Source of the DNA: Planctomycetota bacterium
GTDB lineage: Bacteria > Planctomycetota > Phycisphaerae > Sedimentisphaerales > Anaerohalosphaeraceae
Length of the DNA stretch: 10,560 nucleotides
Assembly (NCBI GenBank): GCA_019456245.1
Contig: VRUF01000088.1
Location: forward strand, 1-10,560
Direction of reading: 5' to 3'
Positions 6,281 through 10,560 of this stretch are shown here, piece after piece; position 1 is the first letter of the stretch; each line of letters opens with the position of its first letter. The translations under genes were made by a program, and so were the position numbers. Below the pieces are notes generated by a model, which was not told the DNA's origin, made no database searches, and saw nothing but the letters and a program-made list of their open reading frames with translations.

Positions 6281-7168
6281 ATGAAAAAGTTTTTACCTAT
6301 TCTTCTGGCCCTTTTTCTGTTTCTACCTGGGCCTGTTTTTGCCCAGTCGGTTGTTGATGTTTCTGTTACGAATGGGCTTGATGATGTAAACCATCATCTA
6401 ACTCCTATCCATGTTTTTAGTACAGGGTTTGGCTTTGTCCAGGCGGGAGATTTCGCAAGCAATCAATACGATTGGGAAAGTGGGATTCGTTTTCTCAATA
6501 TCCCTATTGACCAAGGCGGGACAATTTCCAGTGCGTTTTTAAAATTACAAGCGCAAGGGTTTTGGGGTACAGGATGGAAAACGCTCGTAAAAGGCCAAGA
6601 CGTTGATACAGCGTGTGCTGTCTCAGATCATACTCTCTGTTATGATGCGGTAGCACGAACCTCTAATACGGTTGTATGGAATCCTACCGTTTGGACTGCG
6701 GATGTCGTTTATACAAGTCCAGACCTTGTGCTTATTATTCAAGAGATTATTGACCGTCCAGGATGGGTCTCAGGAAATGATCTTGGCTTATTTTGGACAG
6801 ATGGGCAAGGCGCTGGATGGCAAACGCAAAAGGCCCTACGGGGAGATTCATTTGAAGGGACAGGAGCACCACCTGAGCTTATTATCACTTGGATTCCAAT
6901 TCCCCCCGTTACTCCTACTAGCATTTTTGAGGGATGGATTGCGTTTGTCGGAAACGGCCTGGCAATTCTCATTGTTGCTTTTGTTTGTGGCATTTTTCTT
7001 TGGCTCGTAAAAGCTCCCCCCTTGATGATGCTTATTTGTGGTTGGCTTTCCCTACTCCTTTTATTCACCTTGGGAATTATTTCTCCTGCTATCGTTTTAA
7101 TTGCACTCGTTGCTTTCATCGGAGCTATCTTTTTCAAGATCGTGCTTGGGACGGGAGAGTCCGCATGA
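6281..7168 (+). CDS. 295-aa secreted, membrane-anchored protein with a sugar-binding-like ectodomain
   Basis: The signal peptide MKKFLPILLALFLFLPGPVFAQ (cleavage after FAQ or VFA) opens the protein. I chose ATG 6281 over the in-frame ATG 6269 because AGGGATGG (6265-6272) is 8 bases upstream and the signal then starts with MKK. The ectodomain (about 23-205) has GIRFLNIPIDQGGTISSAFL, then VVWNPTVWTADVVYTSPDL, IIQEIIDRPGWVSGNDL, and GAPPELIITW. This order is typical of a beta-sandwich domain I know from many secreted bacterial proteins and that is suspected of carbohydrate or surface binding. Three C-terminal helices follow around 227-243, 248-267 and 269-288, with KAPP at 244-247 as in the 537-aa protein. 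The pair look like two spikes using one anchor design. The start lies one base after the previous stop. Host-surface binding is inferred. Confidence 0.87.
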   Translation: MKKFLPILLALFLFLPGPVFAQSVVDVSVTNGLDDVNHHLTPIHVFSTGFGFVQAGDFASNQYDWESGIRFLNIPIDQGGTISSAFLKLQAQGFWGTGWKTLVKGQDVDTACAVSDHTLCYDAVARTSNTVVWNPTVWTADVVYTSPDLVLIIQEIIDRPGWVSGNDLGLFWTDGQGAGWQTQKALRGDSFEGTGAPPELIITWIPIPPVTPTSIFEGWIAFVGNGLAILIVAFVCGIFLWLVKAPPLMMLICGWLSLLLLFTLGIISPAIVLIALVAFIGAIFFKIVLGTGESA

Positions 7169-7491
7169 AACTTGTAATGGCTCTTTTTCTATACCTCGTG
7201 ATTATCACAACGGTATCAACGGCTCTTGGGATTATTCAATCTCCCGTACCATTGGACTTTTCTATAGCCGATCCTGTGCAAGGATTTGGTGGACCTTTTG
7301 GTGGACTCCTAGATGCCCTATCTTCTGTCCTTGCTCCTCTGATCTATGTCTTTGTATCTCTAGGAGCCTTTATCCAACTGTTAACCTTCAACGTTCAGGG
7401 AATTCCGCCGATTGTGAATGTCCTAATGATTGTCCCTATCGTAGCAGGATTTTTCTATCTAATTGTGAAGCTCATAAGAGGGGGCGGGTAA
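7165..7491 (+). CDS. 108-aa membrane protein with three predicted helices
   Basis: The ATG overlaps the previous stop (ATGA), with GGGAGAG (7153-7159) before it. Hydrophobic segments lie at about 3-24, 54-75 and 82-102, followed by the basic tail KLIRGGG. The first may be a signal peptide. Between the first two is a glycine-rich polar loop DPVQGFGGPFGG (36-47). The frame remains open upstream inside the preceding gene, but only this start gives a sensible hydrophobic N-terminus and RBS. No family is recognised; small polytopic proteins in this position in filamentous and pleomorphic virus operons are minor virion or assembly proteins, a role consistent with but not shown by this sequence. Confidence 0.82.
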   Translation: MKLVMALFLYLVIITTVSTALGIIQSPVPLDFSIADPVQGFGGPFGGLLDALSSVLAPLIYVFVSLGAFIQLLTFNVQGIPPIVNVLMIVPIVAGFFYLIVKLIRGGG

Positions 7492-7492
7492 G

Positions 7493-7555
7493 ATGCAATG
7501 CTTACTAATTTACTCTTTGCTCCAAAAGCCCCTATTACCGTGGAGGTTATCGTGA
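7493..7555 (+). CDS. possible 20-aa upstream ORF
   Basis: ATG at 7493, one base after the previous stop, opens a 20-codon frame (MQCLLIYSLLQKPLLPWRLS). It ends in a TGA that overlaps the GTG start of the next gene (GTGA). The G-rich end of the preceding gene could serve as its RBS. It may only carry ribosomes across the 60-base gap to the GTG. Evidence is positional, and the frame may not be a functional gene. Confidence 0.2.
   Translation: MQCLLIYSLLQKPLLPWRLS
7542..7546 (+). promoter_or_regulatory. Shine-Dalgarno site that decides the next start codon
   Basis: GGAGG lies five bases before GTG 7552. The alternative in-frame ATG at 7498 has only a distant G-rich run before it. This site favours the GTG start, giving a 70-aa rather than an 88-aa protein. 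Confidence 0.7.
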
Positions 7556-7764
7556 GTGCTGATTTTACAGGTTTTATTTTGACCCTTCTTTTCTTAGGGT
7601 TTGTTGTTATCGGCTTTGCGTTTCGGGCAAGTGTCTTTTTCTTAGTTTCAATCTTTGTCCTTATTGCTTTAATGCTAGAGCTTGACTTGATGTTATTTTC
7701 CATCGGGGGGGCTGGCCTTTGTATGTTGCTTATCTTTTTGACTGCTAGGGAGGATTCATTTTGA
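7552..7764 (+). CDS. 70-aa small membrane protein, GTG start
   Basis: Almost wholly hydrophobic: helices at about 5-23, 27-48 and 50-63, then a charged AREDSF tail. Arg25 sits between the first two helices and an acidic ELD at 43-45 lies inside or beside the second. It is a polytopic inner-membrane protein of unknown function. If translation began at ATG 7498, eighteen more residues (from MLTNLLFAPKAP) would be added, but the GGAGG-GTG pair argues against it. It sits between the 108-aa membrane protein and the 169-aa tail-anchored protein in one tightly packed operon, so a role in virion membrane or assembly is plausible. Confidence 0.75.
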   Translation: MSADFTGFILTLLFLGFVVIGFAFRASVFFLVSIFVLIALMLELDLMLFSIGGAGLCMLLIFLTAREDSF

Positions 7765-8270
7765 TAGAAAAAGTGTTAGAATTTTGCTTTCGGATCGTCG
7801 AACCTCTACTCCCAAAGAGTATGCGGAACGGTTATATCCGTGTGCTTTTCTTGGGTCTGGATGATACCTTACGAGGGTCATACGTCAAAGGAAAACAAAA
7901 TTACTTTACGATTGGAAGGAAACGGTACGAGATCAACCAAGGCCAAATTTACCGTCAAGGTAGATTTCGTACTCCTACCCTCTTTTACCTGGATAACCAA
8001 GCCGTCCCCATTTCCTTACGTCCAAATATGGATGATAAAACTTGGAAATTGTCGGCTGAAGAAAACCACGAAAGAATGGAGTCTCACATAGCCAGAGAAA
8101 TTGTCACTTCTTTTGATGATAATGCTCTAAGTGGCAAAATGCCTGCCATTATTCTCCTGATCGCTATAGCTGCTATAGGAGCAATGGGCTATTATCAGAT
8201 GGAAGAATTGAAAGAGCTTATTCAACTTGCTTTGCCAGGAGCATCAACTACGTCTACTTTAGGTCGCTAG
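7761..8270 (+). CDS. 169-aa C-terminally anchored protein, TTG start
   Basis: The start is TTG 7761, overlapping the previous TGA (TTGA), with the strong RBS AGGGAGG (7747-7753) seven bases before it. Residues 1-20 form an amphipathic helix (EKVLEFCFRIVEPLLPK). Residues 25-87 look like a compact beta domain with YIRVLFLGLDDTLRG, YFTIGRKRYEI and GRFRTPTLFYLDNQAVPI. A charged helical linker (95-122) precedes one membrane helix at 128-144 and the amphipathic tail MEELKELIQLALPG. There is no signal peptide, so the beta domain should be cytoplasmic, facing the virion interior or host cytosol. A basic cytoplasmic domain tethered to the membrane could contact the genome or the ATPase. I recognise no family. 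Confidence 0.83.
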   Translation: MIEKVLEFCFRIVEPLLPKSMRNGYIRVLFLGLDDTLRGSYVKGKQNYFTIGRKRYEINQGQIYRQGRFRTPTLFYLDNQAVPISLRPNMDDKTWKLSAEENHERMESHIAREIVTSFDDNALSGKMPAIILLIAIAAIGAMGYYQMEELKELIQLALPGASTTSTLGR

Positions 8271-8304
8271 ACTACCCCGTCAAGTGACTCCCAAATACGT
8301 CTGT

Positions 8305-8311
8305 AAGGAGG
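8305..8311 (+). promoter_or_regulatory. consensus Shine-Dalgarno site before the 153-aa gene
   Basis: AAGGAGG with six bases before ATG 8318 is the strongest ribosome binding site in the window. It follows a 47-base gap, the first real intergenic gap after the 70-aa gene. I see no promoter in that gap, so high output would come from translation. Confidence 0.8.
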
Positions 8312-8317
8312 TTTAAT

Positions 8318-8779
8318 ATGAAAGGTGGAATTGTCATGGCCTTGGTAGCTGCCCTGATAATGGCAGCGATTTTACCGAGTGCGATCACCACGTTGGCAGC
8401 GACCCCAACCCGCACGTTCAACGAACAGTTTACGGCTACAAGTACCATTGCCGTAGCAGAGGTCGTAACCCTTACGCAAATTCCAGTCGTGGCAGGTTCT
8501 GAAAGTGTCTTGGTAAATGACATAGTAAGAGTTGACTATGTTTTGGTTGATGCGACAGGGGTTATTACCTTTGACAACGTGGCCGATCCCTCGAATGTCT
8601 TGCCTGACATAATCAAGGTCAACTACCAGTCAGTCAAGGATTTTACGGGTATCATAGGCACGGTTTACGATAACCTGCCCGTGTTCCTAGTAATAGGGGC
8701 TATGCTCCTAGTGCTCGGATGGTTCGGTGTCACCCGTGGATCATTCGGTGGTGGCAAAGGCGGAATTGGAAGTATCTAA
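8318..8779 (+). CDS. 153-aa two-helix membrane protein with beta-rich insert, candidate major virion protein
   Basis: The hydrophobic N-terminus (about 5-26, ending LPSAITTLAA) may be a membrane helix or a cleaved signal. Residues 30-112 form a polar, Val/Thr-rich beta domain. VYDNLPVFLVIG (116-127) opens the second helix (120-137), and the tail GVTRGSFGGGKGGIGSI is glycine-rich and basic. Both ends match the 69-aa protein at 4454 (helix ending in a proline turn, DNLPVF motif, Gly/Lys tail), so the two are probably paralogues differing by the insert. A consensus RBS, a terminator right after the gene and C/G-ending codon preference point to a very abundant product. Coat or membrane virion protein is the best guess; a filamentous-phage-type coat with an external domain is the alternative. 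No enzyme motif is seen. Confidence 0.85.
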   Translation: MKGGIVMALVAALIMAAILPSAITTLAATPTRTFNEQFTATSTIAVAEVVTLTQIPVVAGSESVLVNDIVRVDYVLVDATGVITFDNVADPSNVLPDIIKVNYQSVKDFTGIIGTVYDNLPVFLVIGAMLLVLGWFGVTRGSFGGGKGGIGSI

Positions 8780-8792
8780 CCCCAGGAAAGTG

Positions 8793-8824
8793 AGCGGGGG
8801 TAGAGAGTAAAACCTACCCCCGCT
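8793..8824 (+). terminator. strong hairpin after the 153-aa gene
   Basis: AGCGGGGGTAG (8793-8803) pairs perfectly with CTACCCCCGCT (8814-8824) around a 10-base A-rich loop. A T-run (TTTTT, 8836-8840) follows only after an A/G-rich RBS segment, so termination may be partial. Placed between a likely coat gene and the ATPase genes, it would lower downstream expression or stabilise the 3' end of coat mRNA. Confidence 0.7.
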
Positions 8825-8843
8825 AAGGAAAGGAATTTTTCTT

Positions 8844-9224
8844 ATGGAAAACCATGAAAATAACACTGGCGTAAAAGATGTTTCTATGGAAAATCTTTTC
8901 GGCCAATCAATCCAGAATCAAAAACCCCAGACTCTAAAAGAGTTTGTAGATCAGATTTTCTCTGGCGAAAATCATCGGCTAAAGACGAACCTAAAACAAC
9001 GTCAAGTAATGAAATTGGTTCGGTTGATGGTTTTCGCAGAACGTTACAACTCTCAAGTTTGCAGAGATTTAGAGTTATTTGTTACGGACTATCTCATTTC
9101 CATCAATGCAATGGGTCGGGGCGATCTGAAAGAGGCCCTGAAAGCCTATGTACGAGGCGAAATGCAAGAGCAAGACGGTCTACGTCAACAGCGCAGTTTG
9201 ATGCAACGTCTTTTGGGTAGGTAA
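8844..9224 (+). CDS. 126-aa soluble helical protein upstream of the ATPase
   Basis: There is no membrane segment or signal. The N-terminal 30 residues are polar and probably flexible (Asn/Gln-rich). Residues 30-104 look helical, with LKTNLKQRQVMKLVRLMVFAERY and LELFVTDYLISINAMGRGDLKEAL. The last 20 residues are Gln/Arg-rich (EMQEQDGLRQQRS). A similar helical small protein with a GRGDL- or GRKE-like turn often sits next to packaging-type ATPases in archaeal virus genomes as I recall them, but I cannot confirm homology. AAGGAAAGGA (8825-8834) supplies the RBS, downstream of the hairpin. It ends five bases before the ATPase start, so the two are probably made together and may work together. Confidence 0.8.
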   Translation: MENHENNTGVKDVSMENLFGQSIQNQKPQTLKEFVDQIFSGENHRLKTNLKQRQVMKLVRLMVFAERYNSQVCRDLELFVTDYLISINAMGRGDLKEALKAYVRGEMQEQDGLRQQRSLMQRLLGR

Positions 9225-9229
9225 ATAGT

Positions 9230-9790
9230 ATGGAATTTGTTGGCATTATTGGTGATAGGGGAAGTGGGAAAACTAACCTTATGACTAAACTTTTGTATTT
9301 GCATCATTTGTCTGGGGAAAATATTATTGCCAATTATACCCTACATTTTCCTGCTAATTTAATGAGCTTTACAGAGGTCGCAAAATTAGGCCCTGAAATT
9401 CAAAGTGCTTACATCGGTTTAGACGAGCTTTCAGAGGGTGCGGATTCTTATGAGTTTTTTGAAAAGAATGTACGGAGAGTAACCCGCCTAATTTCTCAGA
9501 TTAGAAAAAGGGAATGTCGAGTTTATTATACAGATCAAAGACTCAATAAAATCGCAAAACGGTTACGCCAACAAACTGATGGATTCATTCTTATGCGAGA
9601 TTTGGATAAAGGAAAAGCTGGACATAATTTCGATAATTGTGAATCTGTTTTTGAATGTACCTTTTTGACTGATACGTTAGCGGTTGTAAAGACTGTCCTT
9701 TTCAATGGGAAGGACTCTCAGCATCTTTACAACTCTAAAGAGATCATCACAGGTTTTGATACCCCTGTTTTGACTGAAACTGAATCGTAA
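9230..9790 (+). CDS. P-loop ATPase of the viral packaging/assembly type (HerA/FtsK-like)
   Basis: Walker A is GDRGSGKT (8-15), near the very N-terminus. Walker B is AYIGLDE (60-66) with D65 and catalytic E66. The region SQIRKRECRVYYTDQRLNKIAKRLRQQTDGFI (89-120) carries the polar sensor (T101, Q103) and an Arg-rich stretch containing candidate arginine fingers, as in viral genome-packaging ATPases and Zot/pI proteins. At 186 aa it is near the minimal size, and it lacks the membrane segment of filamentous-phage pI/Zot. That favours the packaging ATPases of membrane-containing and spindle-shaped viruses. The expected role is to hydrolyse ATP to move DNA or drive assembly at the membrane. It follows the 126-aa gene by five bases and closes the structural operon; a weak hairpin (GAATC-gtaaa-GATTC at its stop) and a T-rich run follow. 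ATPase identity is strong, exact role inferred. Confidence 0.9.
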   Translation: MEFVGIIGDRGSGKTNLMTKLLYLHHLSGENIIANYTLHFPANLMSFTEVAKLGPEIQSAYIGLDELSEGADSYEFFEKNVRRVTRLISQIRKRECRVYYTDQRLNKIAKRLRQQTDGFILMRDLDKGKAGHNFDNCESVFECTFLTDTLAVVKTVLFNGKDSQHLYNSKEIITGFDTPVLTETES

Positions 9791-9828
9791 AGATTCGGTA
9801 AAGAATTTTCTAAACCCCTCTTTTTTCC

Positions 9829-9857
9829 TTGACTTTATCTATGCCTGAGTCCATAAT
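9829..9857 (+). promoter_or_regulatory. sigma-70-type promoter for the 134-aa gene
   Basis: TTGACT (9829-9834), a 17-base spacer and CATAAT (9852-9857). The hexamers and spacing are identical to those of the leftward promoter. The start should lie near 9864, about 48 bases before the gene. No operator-like repeat from the 4.2-kb control region is seen here, so this gene may be constitutive. Confidence 0.85.
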
Positions 9858-9911
9858 GGTTAGTGAAGGGCAAATAAAATTTAGAACCCTTCGGAATGAA
9901 AGGAGCCTATC

Positions 9912-10316
9912 ATGGCAAAGACAGCACGGGAACAAATGGCAGAGTTGGAAGCGGGATACAAGGCAAAGAAAAAGACCTTGGGGAAACAGGTTCGGGCCGA
10001 CGAAGCTAAGGAGCTTTCAGGTTTGTTTGACAACACCTTGAATCAGGCAGTAGAGGCCCTGAGAGCCTCCGTTACATCTGGTCTGGGAATCTATCATCGG
10101 AATCTGAAAGCTGTTGTGGTTCGGGTGTCTGTAGATGCCAAGGGCGTCACCACCTTGAAGAACACAATCCGCACGATCCGAATGACTCCCGCCGAGATCA
10201 AGGTCTGGGACGAAGCACATCCTGTAGACGTAGAGCCAACCCCAGAGGAATTGGAAGCTGCCAAGGAGGAAATTGAGGCAGAGGAACCCCAGGAGCTTCA
10301 AGAGGCAGTAGCCTAG
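9912..10316 (+). CDS. 134-aa protein of unknown function with its own strong promoter
   Basis: Three parts can be seen: a basic helical N-terminus (1-35, with KAKKKTLGKQVRADEAKE), a central region (36-100) with a likely beta segment LKAVVVRVSVDAKGVTTL, and a Glu-rich tail (107-134, PTPEELEAAKEEIEAEEPQE). There is no membrane segment or signal. The codons are G/C-ending-rich compared with the ATPase before it. AAAGGAG (9899-9905) lies six bases before the ATG. With its own promoter and terminator it forms a one-gene unit, probably highly expressed and separately controlled. The acidic tail recalls single-stranded DNA-binding and histone-like proteins, as well as DNA mimics and anti-restriction factors, but no motif settles this. 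A virion internal protein is another option. Confidence 0.82.
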   Translation: MAKTAREQMAELEAGYKAKKKTLGKQVRADEAKELSGLFDNTLNQAVEALRASVTSGLGIYHRNLKAVVVRVSVDAKGVTTLKNTIRTIRMTPAEIKVWDEAHPVDVEPTPEELEAAKEEIEAEEPQELQEAVA

Positions 10317-10337
10317 CGAAAATACCCTGCCAAGATC

Positions 10338-10357
10338 GGGCATCTTACGGGATGCCC
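10338..10357 (+). terminator. hairpin terminator after the 134-aa gene
   Basis: GGGCATC (10338-10344) pairs with GATGCCC (10351-10357) around a 6-base loop. Only a weak T-rich stretch (CTTCTT) follows. It lies 22 bases after the stop codon. It probably ends the single-gene transcript, with some readthrough possible. Confidence 0.6.
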
Positions 10358-10360
10358 CTT

Positions 10361-10431
10361 CTTGCTAGGGGAGTAGCCGTACCTAGTTAGAAATACTAGT
10401 CCCTAACGGCGAAAGTTACTCCCCTAGCAAG
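10361..10431 (+). ncRNA. 71-nt nested stem structure (structured leader RNA or DNA element)
   Basis: An outer perfect 15-bp inverted repeat, CTTGCTAGGGGAGTA (10361-10375) with TACTCCCCTAGCAAG (10417-10431), encloses two further helices. GCCGT (10376-10380) pairs with ACGGC (10406-10410), and CTAGT (10383-10387) pairs with ACTAG (10395-10399) around a 7-base loop. A 6-base bulge, GAAAGT (10411-10416), lies on one side only. GTTAG (10386-10390) can alternatively pair with CTAAC (10403-10407). No T-run follows in either direction, so it does not look like an ordinary terminator. The right arm ends at the AAGAGG ribosome binding site of the next gene. It could be a regulatory leader, a small RNA, an RNA processing site or a DNA-level signal. 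Confidence 0.6.
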
Positions 10432-10442
10432 AGGCAAAGAAA

Positions 10443-10560
10443 ATGGTAAACACAATCAAAGAAGTAATAGAGATCGTAGTCGGTATCTTTCAGTGTACCA
10501 TCTGTGGTCATTTGATTTCAAAACATTCTCCTGTAGGGGGAATGTTTTACTGTGCTGTAT
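10443..10560 (+). CDS. start of a zinc-ribbon-like gene, cut by the window edge
   Basis: ATG 10443 begins MVNTIKEVIEIVVGIFQ, followed by C-T-I-C-G-H (cysteines 18 and 21, histidine 23) and a further cysteine at 37 (MFYCAV). The frame is open to the window end (39 complete codons). The C-x2-C knuckle followed by a later Cys suggests a zinc ribbon with its second half incomplete. GAGG (10430-10433) lies about nine bases before the ATG, immediately after the large hairpin. Function cannot be told from this fragment; small zinc-ribbon proteins in phages often act in DNA binding or transcription control. Confidence 0.6.
   Translation, partial: MVNTIKEVIEIVVGIFQCTICGHLISKHSPVGGMFYCAV

Noticed and set aside
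6934..7164. Upstream extension of the 108-aa membrane protein into the preceding gene
   Set aside because: It overlaps the 295-aa protein's membrane anchor, reads as Cys/Phe/Arg-rich nonsense, and the ATGA overlap with RBS gives a clear start at 7165.
4454..9790. Straightforward assignment to filamentous phages (inoviruses)
   Set aside because: The coat, spike and ATPase layout is similar, but the ATPase has no membrane domain, no rolling-circle initiator is seen, and the polymerase is of the protein-primed PolB type. Kept only as an alternative.
10017..10343. 108-aa minus-strand frame opposite the 134-aa gene
   Set aside because: No RBS or promoter on that strand, and the opposite frame has a consensus promoter, RBS and terminator.
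10376..10416. Passing resemblance of the loop region to a Cas9 tracrRNA or a small ribozyme core
   Set aside because: There are no CRISPR repeats or cas genes, no CUGAUGA-type hammerhead core, and the short similarities (TAGAAAT, AGTCC, GAAA) are expected by chance.

Overview
The window looks like part of the genome of a virus or virus-like element that replicates in a bacterium. The bacterial host is inferred from three near-perfect sigma-70-type promoters (TTGACT, exactly 17 nt, then CATAAT or TATACT), strong Shine-Dalgarno sites before most genes, and hairpin terminators. Stop codons include TGA, so the standard code applies. No tRNA, rRNA, integrase, CRISPR array or insertion sequence is visible. 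No tail, portal, large terminase or recognisable jelly-roll capsid gene is present, so this is not a tailed phage.

The layout is two divergent transcription units fired from a repeat-rich control region (about 4099-4453). The leftward unit (4098 down to 1) is a replication module. It holds an OB-fold-like single-stranded DNA-binding protein candidate followed by a terminator, a 154-aa protein that is a possible terminal protein, a 50-aa CxxC protein overlapping the polymerase start, and an 843-aa family B DNA polymerase. The polymerase has exonuclease and polymerase motifs spaced like protein-primed (phi29-type) enzymes. Two small unknown proteins and the first codons of a further gene follow. 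A protein-primed polymerase suggests a linear genome with terminal proteins, but no genome ends lie in the window.

The rightward unit (about 4338 to 9790) is a virion and membrane module with tightly coupled genes. It encodes a 69-aa two-helix membrane protein, a 537-aa secreted and membrane-anchored protein, and a 295-aa secreted protein with the same three-helix anchor. These are followed by two small polytopic membrane proteins, a 169-aa tail-anchored protein, and a 153-aa protein that repeats the two-helix design of the first gene with a beta-rich insert. After a terminator come a 126-aa soluble protein and a 186-aa P-loop ATPase resembling the HerA/FtsK-type packaging ATPases of membrane-containing viruses.

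A third promoter (9829-9857) drives a separate 134-aa acidic-tailed protein of unknown function, ended by a hairpin. Next come an elaborate 71-nt inverted-repeat structure and the start of a zinc-ribbon-like gene cut by the window edge.

Taken together: a protein-primed polymerase replicates the DNA, the putative SSB and terminal protein assist, small two-helix proteins probably form the virion shell or membrane, two spike-like proteins sharing one anchor probably contact the host, and the ATPase probably drives packaging or morphogenesis. This combination recalls archaeal spindle-shaped and pleomorphic viruses (His1, His2, thaumarchaeal spindle viruses) and partly filamentous phages, but with bacterial expression signals. 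That makes it a candidate for a poorly described bacterial virus group. The classification is inference; the polymerase, ATPase, signal peptides, membrane segments and promoters can be read directly.
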